DNA of 64,000 nt, taken from Hyperoplus lanceolatus (taxonomy: Eukaryota > Chordata > Actinopteri > Uranoscopiformes > Ammodytidae). A program made the position numbers and the translations under genes. The notes beneath the pieces were generated by a model that saw only the letters and a program-made list of their open reading frames with translations, was not told where the DNA came from and ran no database searches. This document shows, one piece after another, positions 36,381 through 47,055 of this stretch. Location: positions 16,430,501 to 16,494,500 of the forward strand of contig CM049407.1 of NCBI GenBank assembly GCA_026929865.2, read 5' to 3'. Position 1 is the first letter of the stretch. Every line of letters begins with the position of its first letter.

Positions 36381-36580
36381 TACGGCCACACCAAACGCGT
36401 TAGGCGCGGTAAAGGCGTAGATAATCGGCATTTTTGCATAGGGAACCATTGGTTTAGGCGCGTTGATGCGTTAATCGCGGGAAAGCGGTGCGTTGGGTGC
36501 GTCAGCCGCGTTACCAGCGTGCCTACCGCATCAAAGCGTGAGTTCAAAAATGTTTACTTTTTACGCTCCAACGCGTGACA
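36381..36580. repeat. GC-rich repeat fragment beginning ACGGCCACACC
   Basis: The sequence GTACGGCCACACCAAACGCG is followed by several variants of GCGTTAGGCGCGG, GGCGCGTTGATGCG and GCGTCAGCCGCG. It looks like one end of a CpG-rich inverted-repeat element. No opposite terminus was found. Confidence 0.5.
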
Positions 36581-37218
36581 CTTACCACACAACAGGCATC
36601 AAATTGATAATCTACACACATCAAGAATTCTTATTATATCTATTTAGAACAATATATGGATTCATTGCACATATTCACCTTTTACAGTTAAAAGAAACAA
36701 AGTTGAAATAGCTTGGATAATCATAGCCAGTGATGGTGAATATCTGGACAGTCCTGGACTACATAAACAAGCACGTCCATCAGACATTCAAAAGTGATAA
36801 CTATAAATAAAGTATGGAAATGGTAATATATACATTTATGCCAAAGGTAGATGTGATGGTGTGGGAAAGAATAATGCCTCCAGCGAGCGGCAGCAGGGGG
36901 TACATAAGGAGCGGACTCAGTTTGGAGTGAGTGAAGAGCATGTCAAATAGACATTAAAAGCATCAAGACCATATTTATACCAGAGGGCACACAAAAATAT
37001 ATGAATAAAAAGAGAGAAAAAATGGTTAATTGTTGGTGGTGCCCTCTTTTTCAAACAAAGAGAAGTTTAATTTCATGCTCATTATCAAAGAATGGAAAAA
37101 AAGTGAGCAGTTTGATTTTTTTCTTCAGTAGCAGAAAATTGAATGTACTCAAAGCTCGGAAGCCGTGACTCCCATTTTGAAAATACTGTGGGAAATGTAC
37201 AAAATAAAGGCAGCATGG

Positions 37219-37390
37219 GAGGGAGCTTGTGGTGTAGTGGTCAGAGCGCCCGTCCATACAGGCTCAGTCTTGCGAAGCAGCAGATCATGGGTTTGAAACC
37301 GGCCCGTGATCGTTCTCTGCATGTCATGTCCCTCTCTGCCCCATTTTACCTCTGTCTCTCCAAACTGTCTAATTAAATCATAAAAATAAT
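37219..37390 (+). mobile_element. tRNA-derived SINE
   Basis: The head GCTTGTGGTGTAGTGGTCAG holds the A box, and GGGTTTGAAACC at about 37290 is a B-box variant. The tail CTCTGCATGTCATGTCCCTC and CTGTCTCTCC is shared with the copies at 41741 and 60841, which defines one family. Confidence 0.75.
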
Positions 37391-37711
37391 CTTAGAAAAA
37401 ATGCATACAAATTAAATGGACATATAAACTGTAATTAACAAGACATCAGAATAAAGATTCCACTTAAATACCGGCTCTTTTTCCAACAAATTCTTTATAC
37501 ATGAGTTCATGTTGTTGCCTAATAGACATTGTAACTGATGGTGCTTTTAGTACAGTCAGACTGAAAAAACATCTTGCCCAGGGTCCTTTGGGAATTTCTC
37601 AATGTGTTTTGCTTATCATCCAACAATAGTCTGTATCCCCAGTCCAACTTAGAACACAATCATGTCTGCTCCACTTTCTCATTTGAATAATAATTCAGTT
37701 TGGGGGTATTC

Positions 37712-37914
37712 TAGTCTCGCTTGACCACTCGCGTCGGCAAACAACGCTACGCCTCCATTGGCTGCTTCCCGGGGTTAGCCCCGCCGTAGATGATTGTGAT
37801 TGGTTTAAATAAATAAAAACAGGCCAGCCCAGTTTCCCCCCGAATAGACGGCTCTAAACGGAGTGCTTCCAGACCATACTACTTGCTGTAGTTTGGTCTG
37901 GCTTTGCGAGACTA
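37712..37914. mobile_element. hAT-type MITE with target-site duplication
   Basis: The element is 203 bp. The ends TAGTCTCGC and GCGAGACTA are inverted. The flanks GGGGTATTC at 37703-37711 and 37915-37923 are identical; the last 8 bp fit the 8-bp target duplication of hAT elements. Non-coding. Confidence 0.85.
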
Positions 37915-37923
37915 GGGGTATTC

Positions 37924-39235
37924 CAACTGTCCCCTCTCACAGCTTCTCCGAAGCCCATCCCCCATATCTGACTTCCTCATCCTCATTTCTGTTTCGCTAC
38001 ACTTAGTTAAGCTCCATGGTGCAGTGACAATGGCCCTGGACATAAATCTTGCAGACTGTGCAGAATCGTCCAACAGGTCTAATGTTAGTATCTTGACCGC
38101 TGCTTTTCCACTCTCATTGCTCAAATCCCATGACTCCAGCTACAGCAGGTATGGATATGTATGTGCGGTGGCTCTGGGACCTCAATGCAATGCATCTTAA
38201 TAAAACACAATCAAATACCCAGGACATAAGCAGATGAAGAAAACATTTTTGTCGTTAAGAAAAACAAAACAAGAGAAAGCACAACACACTGCAAATACTG
38301 GAATCTGTATTTGAAGCACGGCTCTGAGCTCTGTCACACAGGCCACCAGCAGCAGACCGGTGTAATCCAACATTCGTGCTCAGGCATAGGATTTGCTAAA
38401 GCTATTTCTCACTCCTGTCACCTTTCATTATCCAAGACTTTACACAAATAAATACATGACATTAGCGCAAAAAAAGTCTGGAAACTGAAACACACAGAGC
38501 ACAACAACTAATGGTCCTGTGGAACGTACATTACTGTTATTTCTCTCCAGTCTGCCACTAATCAACTAGGTCAGTGTCGAAACCTTATTGTGCACAGCTT
38601 CCACTCGGCAGCTGACACATCTAGGACAAAATGTCTCTCTTAATCAGAATGAACTGAAAACGCTTTGCCAACGATACAATTACCACTTCTATGCGCTACA
38701 GTGGGTAAGCCAGATATGGACATTGATTTTGAACAGTGCTGTGTAATGGAGAGTGTTTGGAAGTTTCTGATCCTGCCATTCTTTGTAAAGTCTCACACAA
38801 TGTGTTTCATCCTAAGTTTTGTTTCAAGCTTCATTTCTGAGCCCCTTTGATAATAATTCTCAAATACAATGGAGCCAGTGGCCCTATATTCATGTACAAA
38901 TGGTAAGAATTGCGGTTAAATTACCTTCTGCCACCTTTCAGTGATGTTCTGTGATGTCACAGAAAGAGAAATGTAGGGTTAGACAGTGAGACCATAAAAC
39001 ACTCTTTCTGCCTTTTCTCAGGCTAGGATGATCCGATTTCAATTTTTTTTGCACATTTATACTTCATAGGATCTCCGAGTTCAATACACCTTCATATTCC
39101 AACCGGTGAAGTAGGCCTTTAAGATAAACCTATATGCATTTGTGTATATTTCTTGTTCTTTTAAATTAGAATTGCTTAAGCCTTCCTAGCCTAATACATA
39201 ACATCACCACCAACAAAAAAATGTATAACAATTAT
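37924..39235. other. Intergenic, no gene seen
   Basis: AT-rich, without repeat termini or exon-like frames that I can support. Confidence 0.5.
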
Positions 39236-39331
39236 GATATTGTATCGGACAGTATCGGTATCGACCGATATCCAAAACCCAGATATCGGAATCGGATCGG
39301 AACTAAAAATAGTGGATCGGTGCATCCCTAG
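39236..39331. repeat. TATCGG-rich repeat fragment
   Basis: Variants of TATCGGTATCGACCGATA are followed by GGATCGGTGCATCCCTA, a sequence type seen repeatedly in fish genomes, probably the end of a DNA element. Only about 95 bp is recognisable. Confidence 0.5.
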
Positions 39332-39569
39332 GTTCATGCAGTTATGCAAGGTACACCAACTTATATTGTACATTCATTTTCAATATGTTTAAATAAATAT
39401 GTTCAGGCTTGTTTGGTTTGCGGTGCAGAACTTTCACTTTTATTTAAGAAGTATTTTATTTATTGGAGACTTTGGTTGTATACAGCAGTTTTTTTCTTTT
39501 CTATACTGGAAAATACCTTTAGGCTGCAATTCTGCACACATTTTTCCTCTTAACTTAAACCTATCAAAC

Positions 39570-39797
39570 TAGTGGTTTCCAAAATGTTTGGCTCCTGATC
39601 TCATTCTAGAAAACTGTCTGGTTGGAGACCCTTGTTGTAACACTTCATATTTCTACAGTATGAGTTTGTAAAAACAAGATTGGTGTAAGGTCCCCTCGAA
39701 ATGACTGTGTAGCTTTGTATCAGAACTGTTTTCTTCTTTCCTCTCCCATTAATCTTCTCACGCCCCACGCTCCCCCAGATATGGCTGGGAACCACTG
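39570..39797. mobile_element. hAT-like short element ending TAGTGGTTTCCA
   Basis: TAGTGGTTTCCAAAATG on the left and GGCTGGGAACCACTGG on the right are inverted ends of the CAGTGGTTCC type common in hAT elements. It is 228 bp long, and a clean 8-bp target duplication is not visible. Confidence 0.6.
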
Positions 39798-40294
39798 GAC
39801 TAAGAGAACCGTGTTTGATGCTTTTGCCGATTAGGGAAATGCACCTCAGGTTAGTAAATTACTTATCTGAAATTGCAAGTAATTTTACAACCTCAAACCT
39901 TGGAAGGAAATGTCACCTTGATGAGATCAAAGGTAGTCAGTGGCTTGAAATATGTAATCACAGCTATTATATGAAGCAATTGCAGTTCAATGGTTGTACA
40001 AGTCTGTAGAATTGCATCATTGTCATTCATTAACCTCTTGTAAGACGTTTGAGTTAATTTAGAGTTTACTTTAGGCAGAAGGCACTTCTTACACTCAAAA
40101 TTAACATGTAATCAAAATAAAAGGCCCATACAGCTATGTATGTGTGTGTGTGTAGGCTGCTGGAATTGTTTTATCTTGTAACTGGGGCCGAATATGTGTG
40201 TGTAGGGGGTAGGTCCTCCCGGGGTTATTTACACTTTTTAGAAAATCTTATTTTGAAGTAAATCAAATATCAAGCGCCACAAACGTCCCTAGGT

Positions 40295-40390
40295 CAGTGG
40301 TTCTCAATTATTTTCTGTCATGCCCCCCCAGGGGACAGAAATGTTTTTGCGCCCCCCCCTCCTCCTAAATTGAAATACTGTTTAGAACCT
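40295..40390 (+). mobile_element. hAT-like element end, single-sided
   Basis: CAGTGGTTCTCAATTATTTT followed by GTCATGCCCCCCC is a typical hAT left end. The right terminus was not found, so this is a fragment. Confidence 0.5.
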
Positions 40391-41008
40391 GCTAATATTT
40401 ATTTATTTATTTATCTGTACAAGTTTCTGTCTGAGTCTGGCACGAGCATTCTGCATACAATCACATTATTATCAAATTAGATGTTAGATTATAAAATTAG
40501 CAGAGATAACTTCTGCAGCAACTTAAAAAAATTGAAGTTCAGTTTATTAGCTCAATTTGTAACTGAGGTGAGGTTTGCATTTCATTCAAAACATTTTTAA
40601 ACTGTAAGCATAGTTCAGGTGGTGTTTTTTAATTATTATAGGCCAATATGCCTTCTGTGATGCGATAACCTATAATTCATTAATGTTATTATTAGTCTAC
40701 TTGCTTGATTTCTTTTTAAATAGCCTACAGAGACACTTGGAGACACATGTGGACATTTATTTACTGCAAATTGTGGCCTTTCGCACGGATATGACCATAC
40801 ACAAGCACACATTGCGCTAGCTAGCACAAACAAACAAAAAAGTTCAACCTCAAAAAAAGAAAAAGGCTATTGAGCTATTCACAACATCTCTTATGTTAAG
40901 TAGAATGGCAATAATGAAACCCTGGACTGCAAGTGTTGTATAATAGAAATATTTTAACTTAAACAAGTACACGTCGTCGATAATTTACACCTGTGAGATT
41001 AGAATAAA

Positions 41009-41553
41009 TAGGGGAGAGTGAGTTGTGCCAGTGGGGAAGTAGTGCCACTGCCACCCCTAGAAGAAATTAGAAATGTGATCACAAATTTAAGAGGAGCCAT
41101 CCATTTGACTCATCCTGTAAAGAAGGGAGACACATGAAATAAGATATAAGCACATTTAAGCTCAAACAACTGTGTTTTGCCTTTCAAAGTAACATTTCCA
41201 TGATCAGGGTTTTTGATTATGGTGTCTGAACAATTATAGACACATTTGAAAACATTTGACACATGTTTTAGTGATTTAGTGCATTTGATGATTCATTTCT
41301 TCTTTATAACAATAGGATAGAAAAAGTAAGGGGTACACATTTCAAGCCAACACCTTAAGCTTCAATTTAATGTAGGAATGACTATTGATTTGAAAGATGT
41401 CTAGGTGATGAGCAATTCTCACTAGAGTAAAAAGTGTGCCTACTTACCCCGTTCTCCCCTACATACATATTTTAGTTGGAGACATTACTGTCAAGGCCTC
41501 ACTTTAAAGTCACTTTGAGTAAAAAGTGACACAGCTCCCCCCACCCTCCCCTA
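41009..41553. mobile_element. Chimeric element joining the two GGGGAGA families
   Basis: The outer ends TAGGGGAGAGTG and CCACCCTCCCCTA belong to the family seen at 29054-30274, and 41009-41285 matches that copy in reverse. From about 41286 to 41462 the sequence switches to the other family (shared with copies A and B), ending with its own terminus ACCCCGTTCTCCCCTA. The outer family then resumes from about 41463 to the end. This fits insertion of one element into the other with deletion, or template switching. Confidence 0.75.
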
Positions 41554-41740
41554 CTAACCTACTTAATACTCTTAAAGTATCTTATCGATGTTTTAATTCA
41601 CACCAATACATCAATGTCTAAAATATATTAAATGTAAACCAATTTTAACATATGTCTAACAAAACATGACACAAACCCAAAGTTCTAAAAATGGTACAGA
41701 CTATTATCATATTTATTTTATTTAAAAACATGTACGGTGG

Positions 41741-41893
41741 GGGCGCCCTTAGCTCAGTTGGTAGGCCGTCCCCCCGGGCCGGGCCAAGCAGCAGATTCCC
41801 GCCCGCGGTCGTTCTCGGCATGTCACTCCCCTCTCTGCCCCATTACACCTCTGTCTCTCTGCACTATCAAATAAAAATAAATAAATGTATTAT
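41741..41893 (+). mobile_element. tRNA-derived SINE
   Basis: The head GGGCGCCCTTAGCTCAGTTG is very tRNA-like (TAGCTCAGTTGG). The B-box region, GCAGATTCCCGCCC, is degraded. The tail GGCATGTCACTCCCCTCTCT and CTCTGTCTCTCTGC matches the family at 37219 and 60841 and ends in AATAAA repeats. Confidence 0.7.
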
Positions 41894-43479
41894 AAAAAAT
41901 GCCCCCAAAAATATCTTTAATTTAAAAAAAAAAAACATGTACAGTATATATCTTGGGCAATGAGATAGACTGGTAACCTGTTCATACAGTATATCCACTA
42001 AACTACAAACAAAACGCTAGTTATGGCCTGAGAACACCCCAAACAGGATAAGCAGGTATTTAAAATGGATAGATAAATGTACATTTTGGCAAATAAAATC
42101 TGCACAGTTTTGCACAGAAAATGAAAAATTACCTATTTTACACAGAGGGAAATTTCACCGCCCTAAGGCACAGACCCATGACAACATACAGTACAGTATG
42201 TTACTTCAGACGTGAGGTGAACAGTAATTTCAGAGGTGGTTTAAAAATCTACTGGCAAAGCAAAAAAAAAAATCAATTTTCATCAAATCAACTCCTGCGC
42301 TTTCACAGTACTAGTCCCACATGCCACATATTCATAGCCTTTTGTTTCCATGTGTTCTTTTATTGTTTGTTTTTGTGGGCAATGTATTTGATTTTAGAAA
42401 AAGGGTAAAAACATTAAGAGGTTGCTTATGGAAATGAACTCCACTCAGAAATCAAAGGTGAAGGACAAGCATAAAGGACAGCATAATTCATTTAGGTGTG
42501 TTTTACACAGCAAAATTCATTCCTGAGCTGGTGTGGAAATCTATAATCTAAAGGGTAATAGCAGTTCTTCAAGGTGCCGTTTAACATTCCCTATAGAGAC
42601 TAATATTGTGTACATGCTGTATTAATCAGCGGGGAAATCATTCTGTTTGCAAATTGATTTCAATCAGCTATAAAAACAGCTCTAACTGTGAACATTTCCT
42701 ACCTTTGGGAATTTTATCATCTAAGAAATTAATTTATAGAATTGTGTTTCTTTATAACTAGGGACTTAAGTACATTGTTGAAGAACAGCATATTCAGGTT
42801 AGTGAATGGCAATATATAAAAAAGCACCCACTCTGGCGTGAGCGTGTCATTAATCATGTGCTGTCCGTGCACACCCTCAGCCCCAGCAACGGTCTGATCA
42901 GCCCAAATCAAAGTGGAGTGAACCGTGGTTTTGAGTTTCACTTAAGGGATGTGAATAAGGAAAGTAATTTTAAGGTTCTCAAACAGAAAGACTGAACAAC
43001 CGCAGTTTTTTGATGAACGTGGAAAACATGCTAAAATATGTTAATCCTACTTGAGACAACTTTTAAAATGTGGAGCAGTTCAACATTTTTCACATTAGAC
43101 AAAGAAATGCATGTGATCAGTATTTCAAGCACAGTGGGGGAGCATGAATCATCATGTTTTGTGCCTCAAGATAAATTGATCCTAGGTGGACACATTCTCA
43201 AATATAAGCTCCAGTTTCGTGGTATTGCTCCTTGTGGTGGTTAGAAAATGTCTCAGAAACTCATGCATAGCTGTCACATCCTGGCAGTTTTCAGCATACC
43301 TTAATCCCAGATTAAGCTTTGAAGCAAGGTTAGTCAGCGATTAATCTTAAAATCCGTACATCATTGGCTATGTATCAATTAAACTGTGACTCTTAGCTCC
43401 CAAGCTGCCAAACGTGTCCTGAAATAAAAAGGATGGATTGCATTAGACAAACATCTGACCCATTAATGAAACGTCATCA
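41894..43479. other. Intergenic, no gene seen
   Basis: AT-rich, no family motif in any frame. Confidence 0.5.
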
Positions 43480-43482
43480 TTA

Positions 43483-44501
43483 AACTGGGAACACACCGCA
43501 TTGGCCGCCTGCGGCGGTTGGCCGCGTGAACGCAGGAGGCTCGCCGCTTGGTCATATTGGGCCATGTTCACCGCAGTCGCCGCCAGGCGGCGGTTGGCCG
43601 CGTGACCGCAGGAGGCTCGCCGCTTGATCATATTGGGCCATATATTCCTGACGCCGACGCCGAGATCAGACCCGTCACACTTACGGTGCAACAACAACAA
43701 TAACATGGTCCAGCTGTGCCAAAAAATACAGATGTAGGTTCACTGTGTAACCAGCGGCCGTCTTGTCACAAATATCATTAAAACAGCATGAACACGCACC
43801 CCGATCGCAAATACACATTAACAGCAATTCAGCAACATACTAAACACATTAACACCAGCAGTGTGTGCTCAGCGGCACAAATAAAGGCAGACATCAGCCT
43901 ACCTGAAAGTGAAAGTGTGCCGGCTGACGGAGGACAACACCGGTGCTTCGCTGTACTAGCCTATATGGAATTCCACACGGACACCGCCGTCAAGTTTGGG
44001 TTCATATTATCCTCAGGAGCAGCACACAGCTGGGTGAGTTTCACTATGCTAACCGGCGCTACCTTGGCTAAAGTACAACAAACAGCTAAACAGATGCAAA
44101 AGACACATATTTGCAGAATGTATTGGAAGCCCAATGTCCTCACTCCACACGCCCACCTCGTCTTGCAGACCACCGCCACCGGGCAATCTCAACGCTGATT
44201 GGCTGTGGAGGCGCGGCGCCCGGCGGCGCTGCAGAAAAAGATAAAAATTTTCAACTTTTTCTGCGGCGCCGTGTTCGCCGCACAAGCCTTCGATTCACGC
44301 TCCTTCGATGACACAATTTCTATGCGCCGCTAATGGCCGCGCTCCCAATTCACGCGCCTCTCATGAGGCGCGGCCACGCGCCGCGCAAGCCCCCGCCGCC
44401 GGCCGCTGGACGCCGATTATTGGGTGGACGCGCGGCCACGCGCTAGTACATAGACTTTGTATGTAATCTCGCCGCGCGGCCAGTGCGGTGTGTTCCCAGC
44501 T
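43483..44501. mobile_element. CpG-rich inverted-repeat element (TTA flanks)
   Basis: The ends AACTGGGAACACACCGCA and TGCGGTGTGTTCCCAGCT are inverted repeats with TTA on both sides (43480-43482 and 44502-44504), fitting a Harbinger-type target. The left part carries a tandem duplication of about 70 bp (GGCGGTTGGCCGCGTGA, 43513 and 43583). The right part is packed with GCGCGGCCACGCG words. Open frames inside are fortuitous. Confidence 0.8.
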
Positions 44502-44797
44502 TTATGTCTCACTTCTCCAACATCTCACTCCTCCCCTATATAACTTTGCTTTTCTTCTGAGAACACCATCCAACATGACTGTTGTCTTTACACATTTGCA
44601 AAAGCAGAAAATGTGGACCCACACTGGTCAAATTGTGCATAGATGATTATTCACCATTGCCAGTCAAATTAAGGCATTCCTCTGAACATTAACAGTATAC
44701 AAACTGCATGAATATCTTGGATCCTAAGGCAAATTCAAATTTGCTGCATACGCATGGCCGCAGGAGGTGTTCTGGAATGCGTGATGTAAAAATCGTC

Positions 44798-44832
44798 ATA
44801 CAGCCATACTGCCATACTGCCATACTGCCAAC
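44798..44832. repeat. Short tandem repeat, unit about 10 bp
   Basis: CATACTGC repeats (CAGCCATACTGCCATACTGC and on) four times just left of the fold-back Tc1-like element. Confidence 0.75.
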
Positions 44833-45263
44833 TCCTCAGCGGTCGACCGTGTAAACCTCAAAATGTGTAACTTATGACAATGCAGACCTGCAGAGGATAT
44901 GTTATATGCATGATCGCTACCTCGCATACGCGGACAGCTAATGTATTAGTCCGCAGACTCGAAGCGGCAAGTATTTAGGGACTTTTAGAGGGATACAGTA
45001 TCTCACAAAAGTGAGTACACCCCTAACATTTCTTCAAATATTTCATTATATCTTTCCATGGGACAACACTGAATAAATGACACTTTGATACAATGTAAAG
45101 TAGTCAGTGTACAGCTTGTATAACAGTGTAAATTTACTGTCCCCTCAAAATAACTCGACACACAGCCATTAATGTCTAAACTGCTGGCAACAAAAGTGAG
45201 TACACCCCTAAGAAAAAATGTCCAAATTGGGCCCAAAGTGTCAATATTTTGTTTTGCCATCAT

Positions 45264-46058
45264 TATTTTCCAGCACTACCTTAACCCTCTTGGGCATGTA
45301 GTTCACTAGAGCTTCACAGGTTGCAACTGGAACCCTCTTCTACCCATTCATGACGACATCAAGGAGCTGGTGGATATTAGAGTCCTTGCGCTCCTCCATC
45401 TCCCGTTTTAGGATGCCCCAAAGATGCTCAATAGGGTTTAAGACTGGAGACATGCTTGGCCAGTCCATAACCTTTACCCTCAGCTTCTTTAGCAAGCCAG
45501 TGGTCGTTCGGAGGGGTGTTTGGGGTCGTTATCATGTTGCAGTACTGCCCTGCGGCCCAGTTTATGAAGGGAGGGGATCATGCTCTGCTTCAGTATGTCA
45601 CAGTACATGTTAGAATTCAATGAACTGTAGATCCCCAGTGCTGGCAGCACTCATGCAGCCCCAGACCATGACACTCCAACCGCCATGCTTGACTCTAGGC
45701 AAGACACACTTGTCTTTGTACTCCTCACCTGGTTGCCGCTCCACACTCTTAACACCATCTGAACCAAATACATGTATTTTGGTCTCATCAGACCACAGGA
45801 CATGGTTGCAGTAATCCATGTCCGTAGTCTGTTTGTCTTCAGCAAACTTTTTGTGGGGTTTCTTGTGCATCATCTTTAGAATAGGCTTCCTTCTGGTTTG
45901 ACAGCCATGCAGACCAGTATGATGCAGAGTGCGGCGTATGGTCTGAGCACTGACAGGTTGACCCCCACCCCTTCAAGCCCTTCAGCAATGCTGGCAGCAC
46001 TCATACGTCTATTTTCCAAAGCCAACCTCTGTGTACGACGCTGACCATGTGCACTCAA
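45264..46058 (-). pseudogene. Tc1-like transposase, N-terminus missing
   Basis: On the minus strand the remains of a Tc1-type DDE transposase run from a degraded second helix-turn-helix (46058-45880) through VLWSDETKIHVFG, which contains the first catalytic Asp, and KHGGWSVMVWGCMSAA, to the C-terminal part in the left arm. That part has the DNDPKHTSKT region with the second Asp and the SPDLNPIE-type motif with the Glu. Stops and frameshifts interrupt it (for example at 45610 and in the helix-turn-helix). The first DNA-binding helix-turn-helix is not encoded. Confidence 0.8.
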
Positions 46059-46080
46059 CCTTCGTAAACTGGGCCGCAGG

Positions 46081-46410
46081 GTGGTATTGCAACATGATAA
46101 CGACCCCAAACACACCTCCAAGACGACCAGTGGCTTGCTAAAAAAGCTGAGGGTAAAGGTTATGGCCTGGCCAAGCATGTCTCCAGACCTAAACCATATT
46201 GAGCATCTTTGGGGCTTCTTAAAACGGAAGGTGGAGGAGCGCAAGGTCTTTAATATCCACCAGCTCTGTGATGCAGTCATAAATGGGTGGAAGAGGGTTC
46301 CAGTTGCAACCTGTGAAGCTCTAGTGAACTCCATGCCCAAGAGGGGTAAGGCAGTGCTGGAAAATAATGGTGGCCACACAAAATATTTACACTTTGGGCC
46401 CAATTTTTAA
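46081..46410 (+). pseudogene. Inverted extra copy of Tc1 transposase C-terminus
   Basis: The open stretch reads VLQHDNDPKHTSKTTSGLLK, then MSPDLNHIEHLWGFLKRKVE and VNSMPKRGKAVLENNGGHTK. These are the DNDPKH and SPDLNPIEHLWG motifs of Tc1 transposases with second catalytic Asp and Glu; here Pro is changed to His (NHIE). It lies on the strand opposite to the rest of the transposase and duplicates what is in the left arm, so it belongs to the fold-back arm rather than to a working gene. Confidence 0.85.
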
Positions 46411-47055
46411 AATGTTTTAAGGGGTGTACTCACTTTTGTTGCCAGCAGTTTAGACATTAATGGCTGTGTGTCGAGTTATTTTGAGGGGACAGTAAATTTA
46501 CACTGTTATACAAGCTGTACACTGACTACTTTACTTTGTATCAAAGTGTCATTTCTTCAGTGTTGTCCCATGGAAAGATATAAAGAAAAATGTGAAGAAA
46601 TGTGAGGGGTGTACTCACTTTTGTGAGATACTGTATGTATCAGAAGATATTAAGCTAAAGCATTGCAAATAGGGTTCTGATTTTTATTTGGTACCAATGT
46701 GTTACAGAAGTCAGAGCTTTAAATAAGTCAAACTAAATACAATTACATTCATAATAAAACAATTAAAGTAGTGGGTGATCATATTGGGTGTTGTTGGGCG
46801 ACTGTCCCGTAATGTGTTGCCATACGAAAATGTAGCCCTTTTCTGTGAACCTCCTGTAGACTTGGCACAATGTATCGAGGCGATACAGAATATGTATACA
46901 GAAAAGGTATACATAAAAAAAGCAGTAGGTAATGCATCTGTTTTTTTCTATTCCAAATCTATTATTGGGTTCTTCATTAAATGTTGCAATACTGAGTTAA
47001 ACATGTTTAAAAATACAATTTAATCATCATCATCATCATCATCATCATCAACCGC

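Larger units (their letters stand above)
44996..46633. mobile_element. Tc1-like DNA transposon with 575-bp inverted arms (fold-back form)
   Basis: The ends CAGTATCTCAC and GTGAGATACTG are each flanked by TA, the Tc1/mariner target. Arms 44996-45570 and 46059-46633 are inverted copies of equal length, far longer than ordinary Tc1 ends of this family. Each arm contains the terminal repeat plus the 3' third of the transposase gene, so the C-terminal coding region occurs twice, pointing inward. The 488-bp centre holds the middle of the transposase on the minus strand. The N-terminal DNA-binding coding region expected at the right side is absent and its place is taken by the inverted 3' copy. Confidence 0.9.

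Noticed and set aside
41743..41815. A tRNA gene suggested by TAGCTCAGTTGGTAGG
   Set aside because: The B box and acceptor stem are not intact and the sequence continues into a SINE tail shared with other copies.
43788..44198. 136-codon + frame inside the CpG-rich element
   Set aside because: It is inside a non-autonomous repeat, overlaps minus-strand frames of similar length and has no recognisable motif.
45876..46403. 175-codon minus frame at 45876-46403
   Set aside because: Its first part is the antisense of the right arm's transposase C-terminus; only the last part (46020-45880) reflects transposase sequence.
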